A DNA stretch of 64,000 nucleotides from Cherax quadricarinatus (GCF_038502225.1 NC_091374.1:8937201-9001200); one strand, 5' to 3'. Numbered from the stretch's first letter, positions 33,750 to 46,224 are shown. The notes: generated from the letters alone by a model not told the origin. Numbers and translations: made by a program.

Positions 33750-34344
33750 AACTGAAACCCTGAACTCGTTAGGAAACTTAAAAAAATCATATGAATGTAT
33801 TAAGATGGAGGATTAATTACAGTTAAGGAGAGATGTAAAAACGAAAAGAAATTATAGAAATGCAAAACGGCAGCAGTGACATTGAGTAGTAAATGAACAC
33901 AAATAACTGGAATAATATTACAGTAACAGAGAAGAGATATAGTATGAATACAAAAATAAGCAGAACTGACACAGAAAAGGAAATTATTGACAGAGGAAGA
34001 AGCTTAAGACATTGAAACAAAACAAATGTATGAGAATTCTTATATACAAAGAAGATTCCTGACAGAAGGAAAATCGTGGTAGATAGTTTCAGTGTAAGTT
34101 GTGGGTAGTTGGTTGGCAGGGACAGCTGTAAGTCTGCTCGCAAACATTGTGTTATGGACGCTCCAGTGTGGTTAAAAGCATAAAATTGCAAGCTGAAGAG
34201 GAAGACGTTGGCAGCCAGTCGAAAACAGCTGTCCAAGAGAACATTTGGGTAAAATATGATCCCTTTTGTGAGAGGCTGATGGGCATGTGTACCAGTGTCT
34301 GTGTAACACGAGAAGTAGCTAACACAAGTTAACACAGTGTCTGG
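33750..34344. other. Noncoding stretch, nothing recognised
   Basis: AT-rich. The 170-codon minus-strand frame 33823-34335 is low-complexity, hydrophobic and Phe/Tyr/Ser-rich, with no recognised domain. I do not call it a gene. Confidence 0.45.
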
Positions 34345-34495
34345 TAGTGATGTCAGGTAACAGTCTGGTAGTGACGTCAGGTAACAGTGGTAGTGACGTC
34401 AGGTAACAGTGGTAGTGACGTCAGGTAACAGTGGTAGTGACGTCAGGTAACAGTGGTAGTGACGTCAGGTAACAGTTTTTGGTAGTGACGTAAAT
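34345..34495. repeat. 22-bp tandem repeat carrying a consensus CRE in each unit
   Basis: Unit TGACGTCAGGTAACAGTGGTAG (22 bp). Perfect TGACGTCA palindromes start at 34372, 34394, 34416, 34438 and 34460, with degenerate outer copies TGATGTCA (34348) and TGACGTAA (34486). The 22-bp spacing is close to two DNA helical turns, so the sites would lie on the same face. Whether it acts as a CREB/ATF enhancer for slo is unknown. Confidence 0.9.
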
Positions 34496-35221
34496 ATAAC
34501 ACAGTTATCATATATACTATATTGCCAGAATCAGCGTAGAAATTCATAGCTTTTCGGAACAATTAAAAATAAAGAAAAACTTAGATTCTGATTTTACCTT
34601 GTAGGTTCAGATTGTCTTTAACTATATTCCTTACTTTCATTCTGATCGTAGAGTGGGCGGAGGCTGCTGCTGGGTAAGATGCAAAGGGGGCGAAGAGTGG
34701 GTTATGGAGAGGGAGGTGGGCCGGTCAGCCCACCCAATCGATTCACACTCTTTGGCCTCCTCTTACACCTTTTCATGTTCGACCTCTCTTAATGACTCTC
34801 TTTTGTTTGTAGTCACGAGCAGTGTGTGTCCAGAAACCTCCAGCTCGTTGATCTGCCACCAGCTGAGAGGATTTATAAACACGCGATGTTATCATACTTA
34901 TGACAATCTTTACTGAGGGGGGGGGCTCAGTGTATGGGAAGATTCCTCTTATGTTCCTCATTAACAGATGATCAAATACAAAGTAGCTAATCTGTTTTGA
35001 TATTGAAATATCTGGACACCATTGTGGTCATCATAGTGTTTTGTCTTTGTGTCTGTGGATATCAATATTGTTTTCGTAAAATTTCTCCTGAACTTACACG
35101 AAAAAAAAAAATAATTTTTACAACATTGTAGTATATACTGTTTACCTACGAGGTTTAAATTTCACCAGAATGTTAGTCGTTTTAACAAAATATACTAACA
35201 CATTCACAAATCACACTGATG
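34496..35221. other. Noncoding stretch, nothing recognised
   Basis: No gene or element recognised. Short homopolymers at 34915-34925 (G) and 35100-35111 (A). Confidence 0.4.
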
Positions 35222-35342
35222 TGAATGTCACACTGACTTGTGAATGGTCATAGTCGGACCGAAACGTCATAAGCTTTTCTCTCTATATGCGGGTTACTTG
35301 TGTATTGTTCCAGTCACTGTATCGTGCCTTGTTTGTTCTTCA
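35222..35342 (-). mobile_element. Foldback superfamily, single-arm member (FB-4 type)
   Basis: GTGAATGTCACACTGACTTG, GTCGGACCGAAACGTCATAA, ATATGCGGGTTACTTGTGTA and TTGTTCCAGTCACTGTATCG match the arm and leader of the element at 49861-50083. Only one arm is present. Confidence 0.65.
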
Positions 35343-35424
35343 GCATGTACTAACTCCTGTGTGTGCTGTTTAAGATTTTAGATAACACCTTTACATTGCT
35401 GTGAACTTTACAAGCTGTGTTCAA

Positions 35425-35640
35425 ATGGTGCAAGTGTAGAGGTGTGAGGCCGCCACCGTGATGCAGGTGTTGAGACGTGAGGTCACCATCTTCACGCAGG
35501 TATAGAGGCGTGAGACTACCATCTTGGTGTAAGTGTAGAAGTGTGAAGCCAAAATCTTGGTGCAGGTGTAGAAGTGTGAAGCTACCGTGGTGTAGGTACA
35601 GAGGTGTGAGACCACTGTTGTAGTGCCGGTGTGGAGCTAC
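35425..35640. repeat. Imperfect ~35-bp tandem repeat
   Basis: Recurring GGTGTAxxGGTGTGAxxCxACCATCTT-type units, about six copies and diverged. Confidence 0.6.
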
Positions 35641-35795
35641 CACCTGGTGAACCCCGGTTCGTGTCCACATCACTTGGTGGACCCTGGTTCGTGTCCACAT
35701 CACTTGGTGGACACTGGTTCGTGTCCACATCACTTGGTGGACACTGGTTCCTGTCCACATAAACTGGTGGACCCTGGTTCGTGTCCACATCATAT
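35641..35795. repeat. 30-bp tandem repeat, ~5 copies
   Basis: Unit GGTGGACCCTGGTTCGTGTC plus CACATCACTT (30 bp). The three-base periodicity gives spurious open frames on both strands. Confidence 0.9.
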
Positions 35796-36284
35796 TTTGT
35801 TTACACAGCTTGGGAGCATTCATCCGTCTTTTATGATTACAACATTCACCTCCTAGGCTCAGAGGTCATCACTTTTCCTGGCATAGATGATGTCACTTGT
35901 GTTGCTTTGGGCACGTGAACAACGGTCTTGTCACATTCCCAGAGTGTCTCCGACTACCCGCCCATTCCTGCCTTCCTGGGGAGCAGTGTGCAGCTTCTCT
36001 ATGGGTTGGTAGAGAGCAACCATCCAGGGAGGTATTACCGTTCTTTCATTTGAGTGTGAAACGAAAGCTTGATTGGCGTTTTACGTTAGCAAGATTGCTG
36101 AGCTTGTACCATGAACACGCACATGACGTGTAAATCTTATGAGCCTTTTATTTTCAGTATTTACCTTTAAATTTCTGTTTCCGAATAGTTCAGTAAGCTG
36201 GTACGCAGTAAATGAAAACATGTAAGCAGAGAAAACCTAAGAGATTATTAATTAATAATCTTAACTTTTTTTTAAAGTGGTGTA
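35796..36284. other. Noncoding stretch, nothing recognised
   Basis: No gene or element recognised. Confidence 0.4.
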
Positions 36285-36412
36285 CCAGTAAGCCAGAGGA
36301 AGGCCTCAGTCAGATGACCAAAAGCTCCAGTGGCGGGATATCATATGACTTGGACCCGCGTCAGGAAACAATTGTTCTGTTTCCTGACGAATCTTACCTA
36401 ACTTATATTAAA
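36285..36412 (+). repeat. Dispersed repeat R1, copy 2
   Basis: CCAGAGGAAGGCCTCAGTCA, GATGACCAAAAGCTCCAGTG and ACCCGCGTCAGGAAACAATT. Matches 21688-21840 and 52030-52195. Confidence 0.75.
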
Positions 36413-36503
36413 CCGACGGTTTGCCTATCCCAGTAATATTTCCTTTTTGATTTAGGAAGCCTGGTCTGAGACCGGGCCTCGGGAGCCATGATCCCTGGAC
36501 TAG

Positions 36504-36904
36504 TGTACGAAATGGTATATAATACCGACAAGATGAGAGTAAGACACATGTGCAACATCTGGGTATCTTTATTGTAGACGTTTCGCCATCCAGTGGCTTT
36601 ATCAATACAAATTCTAGGACATAACTTGAAGACAGTAGAACTATGTACAGAAGATGAGGTAATCAGTCCCTCAAACTAGGAGTAGGTGCGAACAGCACCA
36701 TAGTCGTGGAGATTCTGAATTCAGAATCTCCACGACTATGGTGCTGTTCGCACCTACTCCTAGTTTGAGGGACTGATTACCTCATCTTCTGTACATAGTT
36801 CTACTGTCTTCAAGTTATGTCCTAGAATTTGTATTGATAAAGCCACTGGATGGCGAAACGTCTACAATAAAGATACCCAGATGTTGCACATGTGTCTTAC
36901 TCTC
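36504..36904 (+). mobile_element. Foldback element FB-2: perfect 376-bp palindrome with 13-bp TSD
   Basis: Flanked by ATCCCTGGACTAG at 36491-36503 and 36905-36917. Leader at 36504-36531 with mini-hairpin GGTAT-ATA-ATACC. Then a palindrome spans 36532-36907 with two 188-bp arms and no loop (centre 36719/36720, CTGAATTCAG). I found no mismatch between arms where I compared them. Each arm contains TTTATTGTAGACGTTTCGCC and ATCCAGTGGCTTTATCAATA. Confidence 0.95.
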
Positions 36905-36917
36905 ATCCCTGGACTAG

Positions 36918-37425
36918 CCTTTCTCAAGATGGACCGACGGTTGGGTTGCTATGATCCCGTATGCCACGCTGCAACCTAACATCTTTTGCATCTTTTAATG
37001 AGCTTAGGCGTAACCTTAATTTACTTTTGCACCACATTTCACCAAAGTGTGACTATTGCGTTATAAGTTTTTTTTCTATGCAGTTTATTTCAATAGTCAG
37101 TGTTATTACAATTAACATTATATTAATTCTTCTTCTTAATACTTATGTTTTCGTTGTCTTAGTTATGATTTCTTTTACTTATAAATGTGTCCATAATGTC
37201 TTTCTATTCAACTGTAGCTCCAGATAATCTAAGCCTTATTTGCAAAACTTTAAAATCTCATTATTAATGACATTCAGTAAATCACGGACATTACTATATT
37301 TGTAACATTTTCGAACTCCGGAATAGGATACACAGTTTTGTAATATACTTCACGTAATTAGAAGCTTAGACGTAGCCTGATATTGGCTTTTCTATTAAGA
37401 GACTTCTTCGCTCTTAGGATGTGCC
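36918..37425. other. Noncoding stretch, nothing recognised
   Basis: AT-rich, no gene recognised. Confidence 0.4.
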
Positions 37426-37650
37426 GTGACGTGTGTTGCTATCATGATGAACCGTGATGCCATTGTTGCTGTGTGCTGCTCTCACGGTGAGCCGTGACGC
37501 AAACGTTCCTCTATGCTGCTGACACTTGGTAGTGTTTCTCTGTGTTGCTGTTGTAAGCCGTGAGCCCGGGGTTACTCTGCTGTTATCATGGTGAGCCGTG
37601 ACGCCAGTACTGCGTTGTGCTGCTCTCATGGTGAGCCGTGGCTCAATCTC
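37426..37650. repeat. Degenerate tandem repeat with GTGAGCCGTGACGC
   Basis: About five diverged units of ~45 bp built around TGCTGCTCTCATGGTGAGCC and GTGACGC. Confidence 0.65.
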
Positions 37651-37751
37651 CATGCAGCTAAACCCCGAGCTATGGTCTGAATTTATTCTTCGCTTCACGA
37701 GCCTCATGTTGTAAATTGTCTATTTTCTTGTAGTGACCTGCAGTTCAGTTC

Positions 37752-38015
37752 AGCTTCACACACGGAGGGCCCGGGTTCGATTCCTGGCGTGGAATCGACG
37801 CGTTTCCTTACACCTGTTGTCCTGTTCACCTAGCAGCAAATAGGTACCTGGGCGTTAGTCGACTGGTGTGGGTCGCATCCTGGGGGACAAGATTGAGGAC
37901 CCCAGTGGAAATAAGACAGTCCTCGATGATGCACTGACTTTCTTGGGTTATTCTGGGTGGCTAACTCTCCGGGGTTAAAAATCCAAACGAAATCTTATCT
38001 TAACCGAAATCTTAT
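37752..38015 (+). mobile_element. tRNA-derived SINE, tail type 1 (best copy)
   Basis: B-box-like GGTTCGATTCC at 37774, then TTTCCTTACACCTGTTGTCC, AGCAGCAAATAGGTACCTGG, GTTAGTCGACTGGTGTGGGT, GGGGGACAAGATTGAGG, a CTTGGGTTATTCTGGGTG segment and GGGGTTAAAAATCC with an AATCTTATCTTAAC tail. The A box is degenerate or lost. Confidence 0.8.
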
Positions 38016-39741
38016 CTTAACTCGGAAAGGCGGGGCGAGACGTATCGTATAGGCAATCTTTATCTACAACTCTGTTTCCAAACTAATACTTCCCTCGTTT
38101 CCAAACTACTACTTCCCTCTATTCTTTCTGAATCTAAATTTCTTCAACTTCATTGTTGTGAGTCTTGACTTGGTTAGACACTCTCAACAATCCAATTTTT
38201 TACACCTACTGCCCCTCCTAGCAACAAATTGATACGTGGATGTTAGTCGACTGTTGTGGGTGGTTATCTGGGAAGTGACAGTATAACTTAGGGCTGAACT
38301 TCAATATAAAATGAGGAAGGATAACAGTTAATGGAATGTGTAACTAAATAGCCTAGGTGCCTTGTGGCGAACAGATCATGACGTTGGAGCACAGTCCTGT
38401 TTTCTCTGAGATTGCTCATAGTAAGTAATACTGCTGTTCCTTGAAGCTGCAGATATATGGATTTCCCATTATTAGCGAAACTATTCATTACATGAAATGT
38501 TTCCGTAACAGCTATTCACGAGCTAAAAAGATCTTTCTAAGAAATACTTGATAATTTTGTTTTATCCTAAAGGTAAGGGATAATGAAAGGGCTGTTGTCC
38601 TGGTATTCTTTCACAGGATTCGGTTAGGTTTGGTTAAGTTAAATTGTCGTATAACACTACAACGCCGATAAATAAAATATAAACGCGGTAATTTTTTTTT
38701 TTTGAAGCGCGTACAGAAAACGTCAACCCACGGAGTGCAGTAGAAAATCGTGTCACTAAATTTAGGACTCGAGAACAGTCACCCGCTTGACTCTTTTAGT
38801 AACAGTGAAACACTGTTATTAAAAAGATGGGCTACTTGAGGCCACATTTTGCAAAGATATTTTCCTTTTTAACAACGTTACCATCGTCAGTTGGCCTCTC
38901 ACTAGTACTAATGTCGCCATTCCTTAGATTATTTGTAAACGTTGTTTACTGAAAATAATCTCCCTCACTGCTCGACCTCACACTAGGCCTTGTAAATTAT
39001 GAAATTAATGTAGAGAAGCTAACAGGAAAGCACAAAAATATTTATATCCAATTTAGATATAAGTTTGCATGTTATAAGACAGCCAGAAAAGACCAGGAAT
39101 CCTGCCAGAGTGCAAAACTTGTAACAAGTTTGTTTCCAACATACTATGACTTCGGGTAAAGACGACTCGAGTTACGAGCTCTTAAGGCAATAATATTTTA
39201 AGAAACGTTCTTGAAATCTAATATTTGTCTCAAAAAGCCTTTTCACCTCTATTTCGTGTTTTCAGAGAAAATTTTATCAGCCCTCTTCTAAGAAGTCTCT
39301 GCACTGTTTGTCAAGTCTCACCTAACAGCAAACATGTGTAATCTTGCTATTAATCTGGCGAGACTAAAAAAGTTACTTAATGATATCCATTACACTCGGA
39401 ATTACAAGAATAAGAATTTCATAACGTTTTTATTTTGAGATTTTGTCGCTCTAATTATACAGCTAATGGAAAGGAAAGGCTTTTGTTTCCTTGTACATTA
39501 TTTGAGCCAAGAAGTAGGTTACTAATTAGCGTGTGTGAGCATTACAGACGGTGGCTAAAGTGAGCAGTGTAAAGAGTCTGTGTGTGGGAGGAGAAATGAG
39601 CTGGAGAACAAGACGGAAATGCATTTGTTTATAACAAAGTGTATGGATAGAATGGCGTAATGCCAACAAGTATGAAGACGAGGAGAAGCTGCAGAACAAA
39701 CTTTTTGTGTGGAAAACGTTTATGTGTAAGGCTTTATCTGT
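38016..39741. other. Noncoding stretch with one SINE core fragment
   Basis: 38203-38275 resembles the SINE core (CCTAGCAACAAATTGATACG, TGTTAGTCGACTGTTGTGGG). Nothing else recognised. Confidence 0.4.
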
Positions 39742-39851
39742 TAAATGGTTCATAGAACCGATAGGATGCTGAATTAGATACTTGTGCAACACTTGGGTAT
39801 CTTTATCCACGATAAAGATTACAAAGTGTTGCACATGTATCTAATTCATCA
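39742..39851 (+). mobile_element. Foldback element FB-5, 11-bp TSD with one mismatch
   Basis: Leader mini-hairpin GGTTC-ATA-GAACC, then imperfect inverted arms ATTAGATACTTGTGCAACAC and GTGTTGCACATGTATCTAAT around 39800. Flanks GCTTTATCTGT (39731-39741) and GCTTTATATGT (39852-39862) look like a target-site duplication. Confidence 0.75.
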
Positions 39852-39862
39852 GCTTTATATGT

Positions 39863-41340
39863 ATAAAGAATGTAATATTATTTCAATGAAAGCCTTCTCT
39901 GAAACTTGTCTTTCTTATAATAAGGTCCCTCTCCTAAGTGCGAGTTTTGGGTGAATTATATCTTTGTCTTCAAAAGTTAATGCCGATATGTGTGAGAACA
40001 CGAAAAGGGTAAATGAGGTGACGAAGCAATGCACGAGGCAGTGTTTACATGGAGTACTATAAACGTAACGAACTTTGAGTGCAGGGTAGAGCTCAAGCTT
40101 CTGGCTTCGTCCTTTTGCTGTCAACCTACTGGAATAATTGGCTCATAGCCTCGATCATATCTACTTTTGGAACCATGTATACAGAGAGTTTGATTCAGTT
40201 GCTTCATCCAGCTTCCTAACATTCATGAGGCTTTTCAGAATTCAACTTTCATATGTATACACCATTTTGGAAAAGTTTTTGTTTTCCTGTACCACTTAAT
40301 TGAATAGCTGCTGCAACTGGACACCGACATCTCGTTTGGTCTGGTTCTTTAACACTGATTGCTTTATTCCAATTTATTGTCCAAAAATGTAGGTACTGGT
40401 GTATTTTGGAAGCATTTATTATGTTAGTTTTCCAGTCATGTGTTACATAAATCTTATGTTTAGGTCTCTGGACACACGTGTCTGCTGACGGAGGAGAGTT
40501 TTACGTGTATGTGACTGGCCCATATGTGTTTAGCACTTTATGTAATACAGCAACGTCCTTCATTAACCGGTGACTTTGGATGATGTTAAGATAATTGAAA
40601 GGTACATTAATATGTAAGTGCACAAATTTGAAGAAAGCTTTTGTAACACATCACTGAGAAACAAAGCCGATAATATGGTTAATTTTATTACTTTTCTTTT
40701 ATCAGAATGTCAAAATATGTTATGTGGATGTATTTAAAAAAGTTGAAGTCTTTATTAAATGATGTGGAAGTAGAGGAGATAATTTTGTTGATATATCTAC
40801 ATATATGAAACGAGCGAAAATGAAAATCTAAACAAGTTGTAGACGTCATTCATTAACCGAAGATAAAAAAAAATAAAGGAAAATATTTTGTAGAGGTGGT
40901 ATCATGTGGCGCGTGGCGACCTTAATACAGTCGCAGTTGAGGTCTGTGTAAAGACCACCTCACCTTTATTGGCCTCCGGGTTTTACAAGGACTTAACCCA
41001 CGGAGGCAGCACTCGACCATCCATCTCAAATGTCACTCTCTTCTGATCACTTCGCATACGTCATTGTACTCAGTAATGGTAAACGTGGTGAAACTTTGGG
41101 ATGATGAGAATAAGATACATTTTTTTTTTTCGTTTGGCACTGTAGCGTATTGTGCACTGGATATCCCTTTTGTAGAAGGATATGGAGTGATAAGGGATAC
41201 AAAAGGATACGGATATAAAATGCCTAGAAACTAACCTGTAGAATGCTTAACAGGAATATATTTGGGCATGTATAAATTTTTTTGTTACAAATAATTTTTG
41301 GATACGTACATGAAATTTCTGGCATCTTATTTTCCCCAAT
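39863..41340. other. Noncoding stretch, nothing recognised
   Basis: A repeat-like phrase at 41120-41290 (TTGTGCACTGGATATCCCTT) resembles 41360-41470. No gene recognised. Confidence 0.4.
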
Positions 41341-41475
41341 AAGATTAGATTAGATTTTGCCATCGAAGTGGCTAGTTTATTGTGCACCCCATATCCATCC
41401 TGTGGACGGCAGCGCAAGAGCATATGGATACACAAAAGGCCCAGGAACTAGGCCCCAAGGGGTTAACATGAATAC
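41341..41475. repeat. Dispersed repeat R2
   Basis: TTATTGTGCACCCCATATCC, ATCCTGTGGACGGCAGCGCA and AGGAACTAGGCCCCAAGGGG. A diverged relative lies at 41140-41290. Confidence 0.5.
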
Positions 41476-41502
41476 ATATGGATTTATATCTACATATCTA
41501 TA

Positions 41503-41666
41503 CCCCTCAAGGAAGATTCCTTGATGTTGGTGAGGGGCTCTTGATTTAGGGAATTGGATCTGTGCTCCAGTTCCCAGAATTAAGCCTGAATGCCTTCCAC
41601 AGCCCCCCCCCCCAGGCGCTGTATAATCCTCCGGGTTTAGCGCTTCCCCCTTGATTATAATAATAA
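41503..41666 (+). mobile_element. Bipartite LINE-derived short element (copy 10, reference copy), 12-bp perfect TSD
   Basis: TACATATCTATA flanks it at 41491-41502 and 41667-41678, so the unit is 164 bp. Head: CCCCTCAAGGAAGATTCCTT, GATGTTGGTGAGGGGCTCTT and GATTTAGGGAATTGGATCTG. A short hairpin GGGAATTGG..CCAGTTCCC is followed by a C-rich linker. Tail: GCGCTGTATAATCCTCCGGG, TTTAGCGCTTCCCCCTTGAT and TATAATAATAA. Head and tail align to the two ends of the LINE at 27031-33733. Confidence 0.95.
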
Positions 41667-41678
41667 TACATATCTATA

Positions 41679-41975
41679 GTTCACTTATCTGTTACAAGCA
41701 AATTTAGGAAATTTGGTTAGTATATCTGGTATCTTATTTTCATTAATAAGATAAAAAAAAAGAAGATACCATCTTTGACGTCATATAGGGTATTGTATTA
41801 TCTCAATAGTTTTCGGTAACCACAAGAATAACTGCATATTTCATATTTAGTTTGATTATCGTATATGCATATGCCTATCTGCCAGAAGTACTTGTAACCA
41901 AGTCTGATGAGGCTGTGACGCCACATGGCATTTTGAAAGTTGTCATTCCTTGTTGATATTTATGGTTCGTCTTTG
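41679..41975. other. Noncoding stretch, nothing recognised
   Basis: AT-rich, no feature seen. Confidence 0.4.
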
Positions 41976-42190
41976 TGTGTCAGCAGGACGGCTGCCGCCT
42001 CCCCTGCCACCTCAGTATCACTCTTCGTGTTTGTTCGAGTCAGCAGTGTGGCTACCACCACTATATCACTCTGCGGTGTTGGAGTCAGTAGGGTGGCTGC
42101 CACTACACTATAACATGTCTGCTAGTCAGTAGGGTGGCTGCCATCACTACGTAACGTGCCTGTAGTCAGCAGGGTGGCTATCATCACGAC
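41976..42190. repeat. Degenerate ~40-50-bp tandem repeat
   Basis: GTCAGCAGxxTGGCTGCCxxCACTATxxC recurs about five times with growing similarity to the right. Confidence 0.65.
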
Positions 42191-42939
42191 GTATATATAT
42201 ATCAACTTTCTCAAGCACCAATGCTGTATGACTTGAGATCAGTATGACAGTAATTTCAAACACCAATACCACACGAGTGATGGAAAATAAGCGGATGGCC
42301 GTAAAAATATAAGTGCTGCCATCTCTTTCATATGATGTAATCTCGTCCTGTTTCATCTTTCTACTAAATAACTGGCACAAGAGGCCAAGTCTTCTTTACG
42401 TGAAAGTAATTTCCGCCAAAATTCACAGGGATATTACGAACTCCCGAGAAAAACACACAATCTGGAGATCATTTCCGCCAATATCCGGAAGATTCTGGAA
42501 GTTTATAATTTTTTTTATTACTGGCGTTTACCCTCTGTCTTTATTTAGTTTTGTTTTCCGCTCGAACTCAACAGATAAAACAAATCGATAAATTCCTAAA
42601 TAAATTTAAGTATAAAGATAAGCGAAATCTCCACCTAAGGGTTATGTCAAGTTTATCTCAAGTATAGTTGATGATAACAGATTTAAATTGTGTCCTGTGT
42701 TGGCCTTTACACTCAGTATATAGCTAGAACACTCAGGTGGGTGAGATATATTAAATTGAGATCAAAGGTCACACTACACGTCTGTCGTGTCACCAGTAGG
42801 TGAATCTGTCAGTGATTTTGTAACCGTGGATAAAACATCGCTGCAAAAACGAAGCGAATTTATTGTCTATATTTGAAAAAAGTTTGTTTGTTATTACCCA
42901 CACTAAAAAAAAAAAGGCATATAAAATTTGAGTCTCGTG
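42191..42939. other. Noncoding stretch, nothing recognised
   Basis: No gene or element recognised. Confidence 0.4.
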
Positions 42940-43125
42940 CAGCTCCCCGGAGGGATTTAGGAAAACCGGCAGGCCGGATTTGAGTCCTGCACTAAAGGAG
43001 GGGTGTTATGTTGCAGTTTTATAACTGTAGTGTAAAGCACCCCTCTGGCAAGACACTGATAGAGTGAATGAGATGCAAGTTTTTTTAATTTTCGGGCCAC
43101 CCTGCCTTAGTGGGAATCGGCCAAT
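42940..43125 (+). mobile_element. LINE 3' UTR, 5'-truncated (family of 2500-3492 and 58975-59840)
   Basis: GGAAAACCGGCAGGCCGGAT, AAGGAGGGGTGTTATGTTGC, AAAGCACCCCTCTGGCAAGA and TTTTCGGGCCACCCTGCCTT match 59645-59840. Like that copy it ends AATCGGCCA and runs directly into (TA)n. Confidence 0.85.

Positions 43126-44704
<1,579 letters not shown>

Positions 44705-44752
<48 letters not shown>
44705..44752. repeat. (TA)n microsatellite at element junction
   Basis: About 47 bp of TA between copies A and B of the RLE-type element. Confidence 0.97.
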
Positions 44753-44755
<3 letters not shown>

Positions 44756-46161
44756 TCTGTATCTCCTCACAAGGTGTCTTACTATGCCAAGACTCACTTC
44801 CTGAGGTGTGCACCCTCTTTTGACAACCCAACACTCGATGAATATGACGCACACCTGAGATCAACTTTTAAGAAGGCACTGAACCTGTCACTAGAGGACC
44901 AGCAATGGGATCAGGCAACCCTCCCAGTGCGACTGGGAGGTATAGGGGTGCGCAAAGCAACCATGTTGCTTTACCTGCTTTTCTGTCTTTGTGTTCGGCT
45001 TCCAGTGCATTAGTCAAGAAGATAGTTCCCGAACGCTTGAGAGACGTGGTAGGAGCTCAAGACCCAAGGTTTACTGAAGCAGCGATTCGGTGGGACACCC
45101 TTACAGACTCCTCCAGTAGACCAGCTCCTCCCAAAGAGCACAAACAGTCCCACTGGGACAAACCGATCATGGAAAAAATCGCCAACACAATGCTCTCCAA
45201 TGCTTCAGGAAAGGACAAAGCACGTCTCCTGGCAGTGAAGGCACCACACTCAGGAGATTTCCTGTTAGCTGTTCCCAATTCCTCCCTGGGCACCCGCCTC
45301 GACCCACAGGCCATTCGGATTGGTGTTGCTCTTCGCCTAGCCGCCCCCATCCTCACCGAACATAGGTGTATTTGCGGCAGGGCGACAGCTGATCAATTCG
45401 GACTTCATGGTCTCGTGTGTCACACAGTAGAAGGGAAGTATGCCAGACATGAGGAGGTCAATGACATCATAAAGAGAAGCCTCGCCACAGCCCGTTGCCT
45501 AGCTCATCGGGAACCCCAAGTACAGAGGTCTGATGGAAGTCAAAAGCGTCCTGATGGAGCCACTATGCTACCCTGAAAGGATGGAAAGCAGATTGCCTGG
45601 AACTACACCTGTGCCGCCACATTGGCAGACACCTACTTGCCATACTCCGTAGTGGAAGGGGGTGGAGCTGCCAGCCACAGGGAGACCCAGAAGATCCGAA
45701 AATATGAAGACCTTCCCCCTTGCTATAACTTCATTCCAATAGGGTCGGAGACCCTTGGAGCATGGGGCAAGTGTGCTCTAAAGTTCTTCAAAGAGCTGGG
45801 TGAAAAGCTCATCATAGAAACCAAGGACCACAGGGCGGCCAGCTTCCTCTTTCAGAGACTCAATGTTGCGATCCAGAGAGGAAATGCCTGCAGCATTCTG
45901 GGCACGCGGCCCACCGCAGGGGAGCTGGACGAAGTATTCGAGATGTAGCTCTGAGTTACCTATGTTGTTTTATTCTCTGTTGTATTTTTGTGAATGTGTG
46001 GCCAATGTATTTTGTCTTTAAATAAAACATACTTGAAATATAGGGGGTGCCAGGAGAAAATTCTCAAACAGCTTCAGGGAAAACCTTGAGTTTTCCCTGA
46101 AGCAAATTTATTCTTTTCTCTGAGGATGAGGGTCCCCAGGACAGTTCTTGAGGTGGTATCT

Positions 46162-46165
<4 letters not shown>
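44753..46165 (+). pseudogene. RLE-type non-LTR retrotransposon, 3' part, copy B
   Basis: Longer 5' extent than copy A. It begins in the region after RT (RCAPSFDNPTLDEYD, LPVRLGGIGVRKAT), continues through SASSALVKKIVPERLRDVVG and HSGDFLLAVPNSSLGTRLDP, then a Cys/His knuckle (CICGRATADQFGLHGLVC) and the endonuclease KRPDG motif. A Trp codon of copy A is a TGA stop here (45574-45576). The C-terminal extension follows to TAG at 45946-45948, and the 3' UTR matches copy A and ends in (TA)n at 46166. A frameshift near 44970-45000 joins two frames. Confidence 0.85.

Positions 46166-46224
<59 letters not shown>
46166..46224. repeat. (TA)n at a tail-to-tail junction
   Basis: TA tract with TTTA interruption, between the 3' end of copy B and an inverted 3' end at 46225-46345. 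Confidence 0.97.

Noticed and set aside
33823..34335. 170-codon minus-strand open frame
   Set aside because: Low-complexity, hydrophobic, Phe/Tyr/Ser-rich, with no recognised domain and no splice or promoter context. It fits chance in AT-rich DNA.
34345..34495. CRE repeat as a proven enhancer
   Set aside because: Motif content alone cannot show activity. It is kept as a repeat with a hypothesis only.
37752..37800. Functional tRNA gene
   Set aside because: Only a B-box-like stretch is present. No cloverleaf can be formed with the upstream sequence, and the downstream core identifies a SINE.
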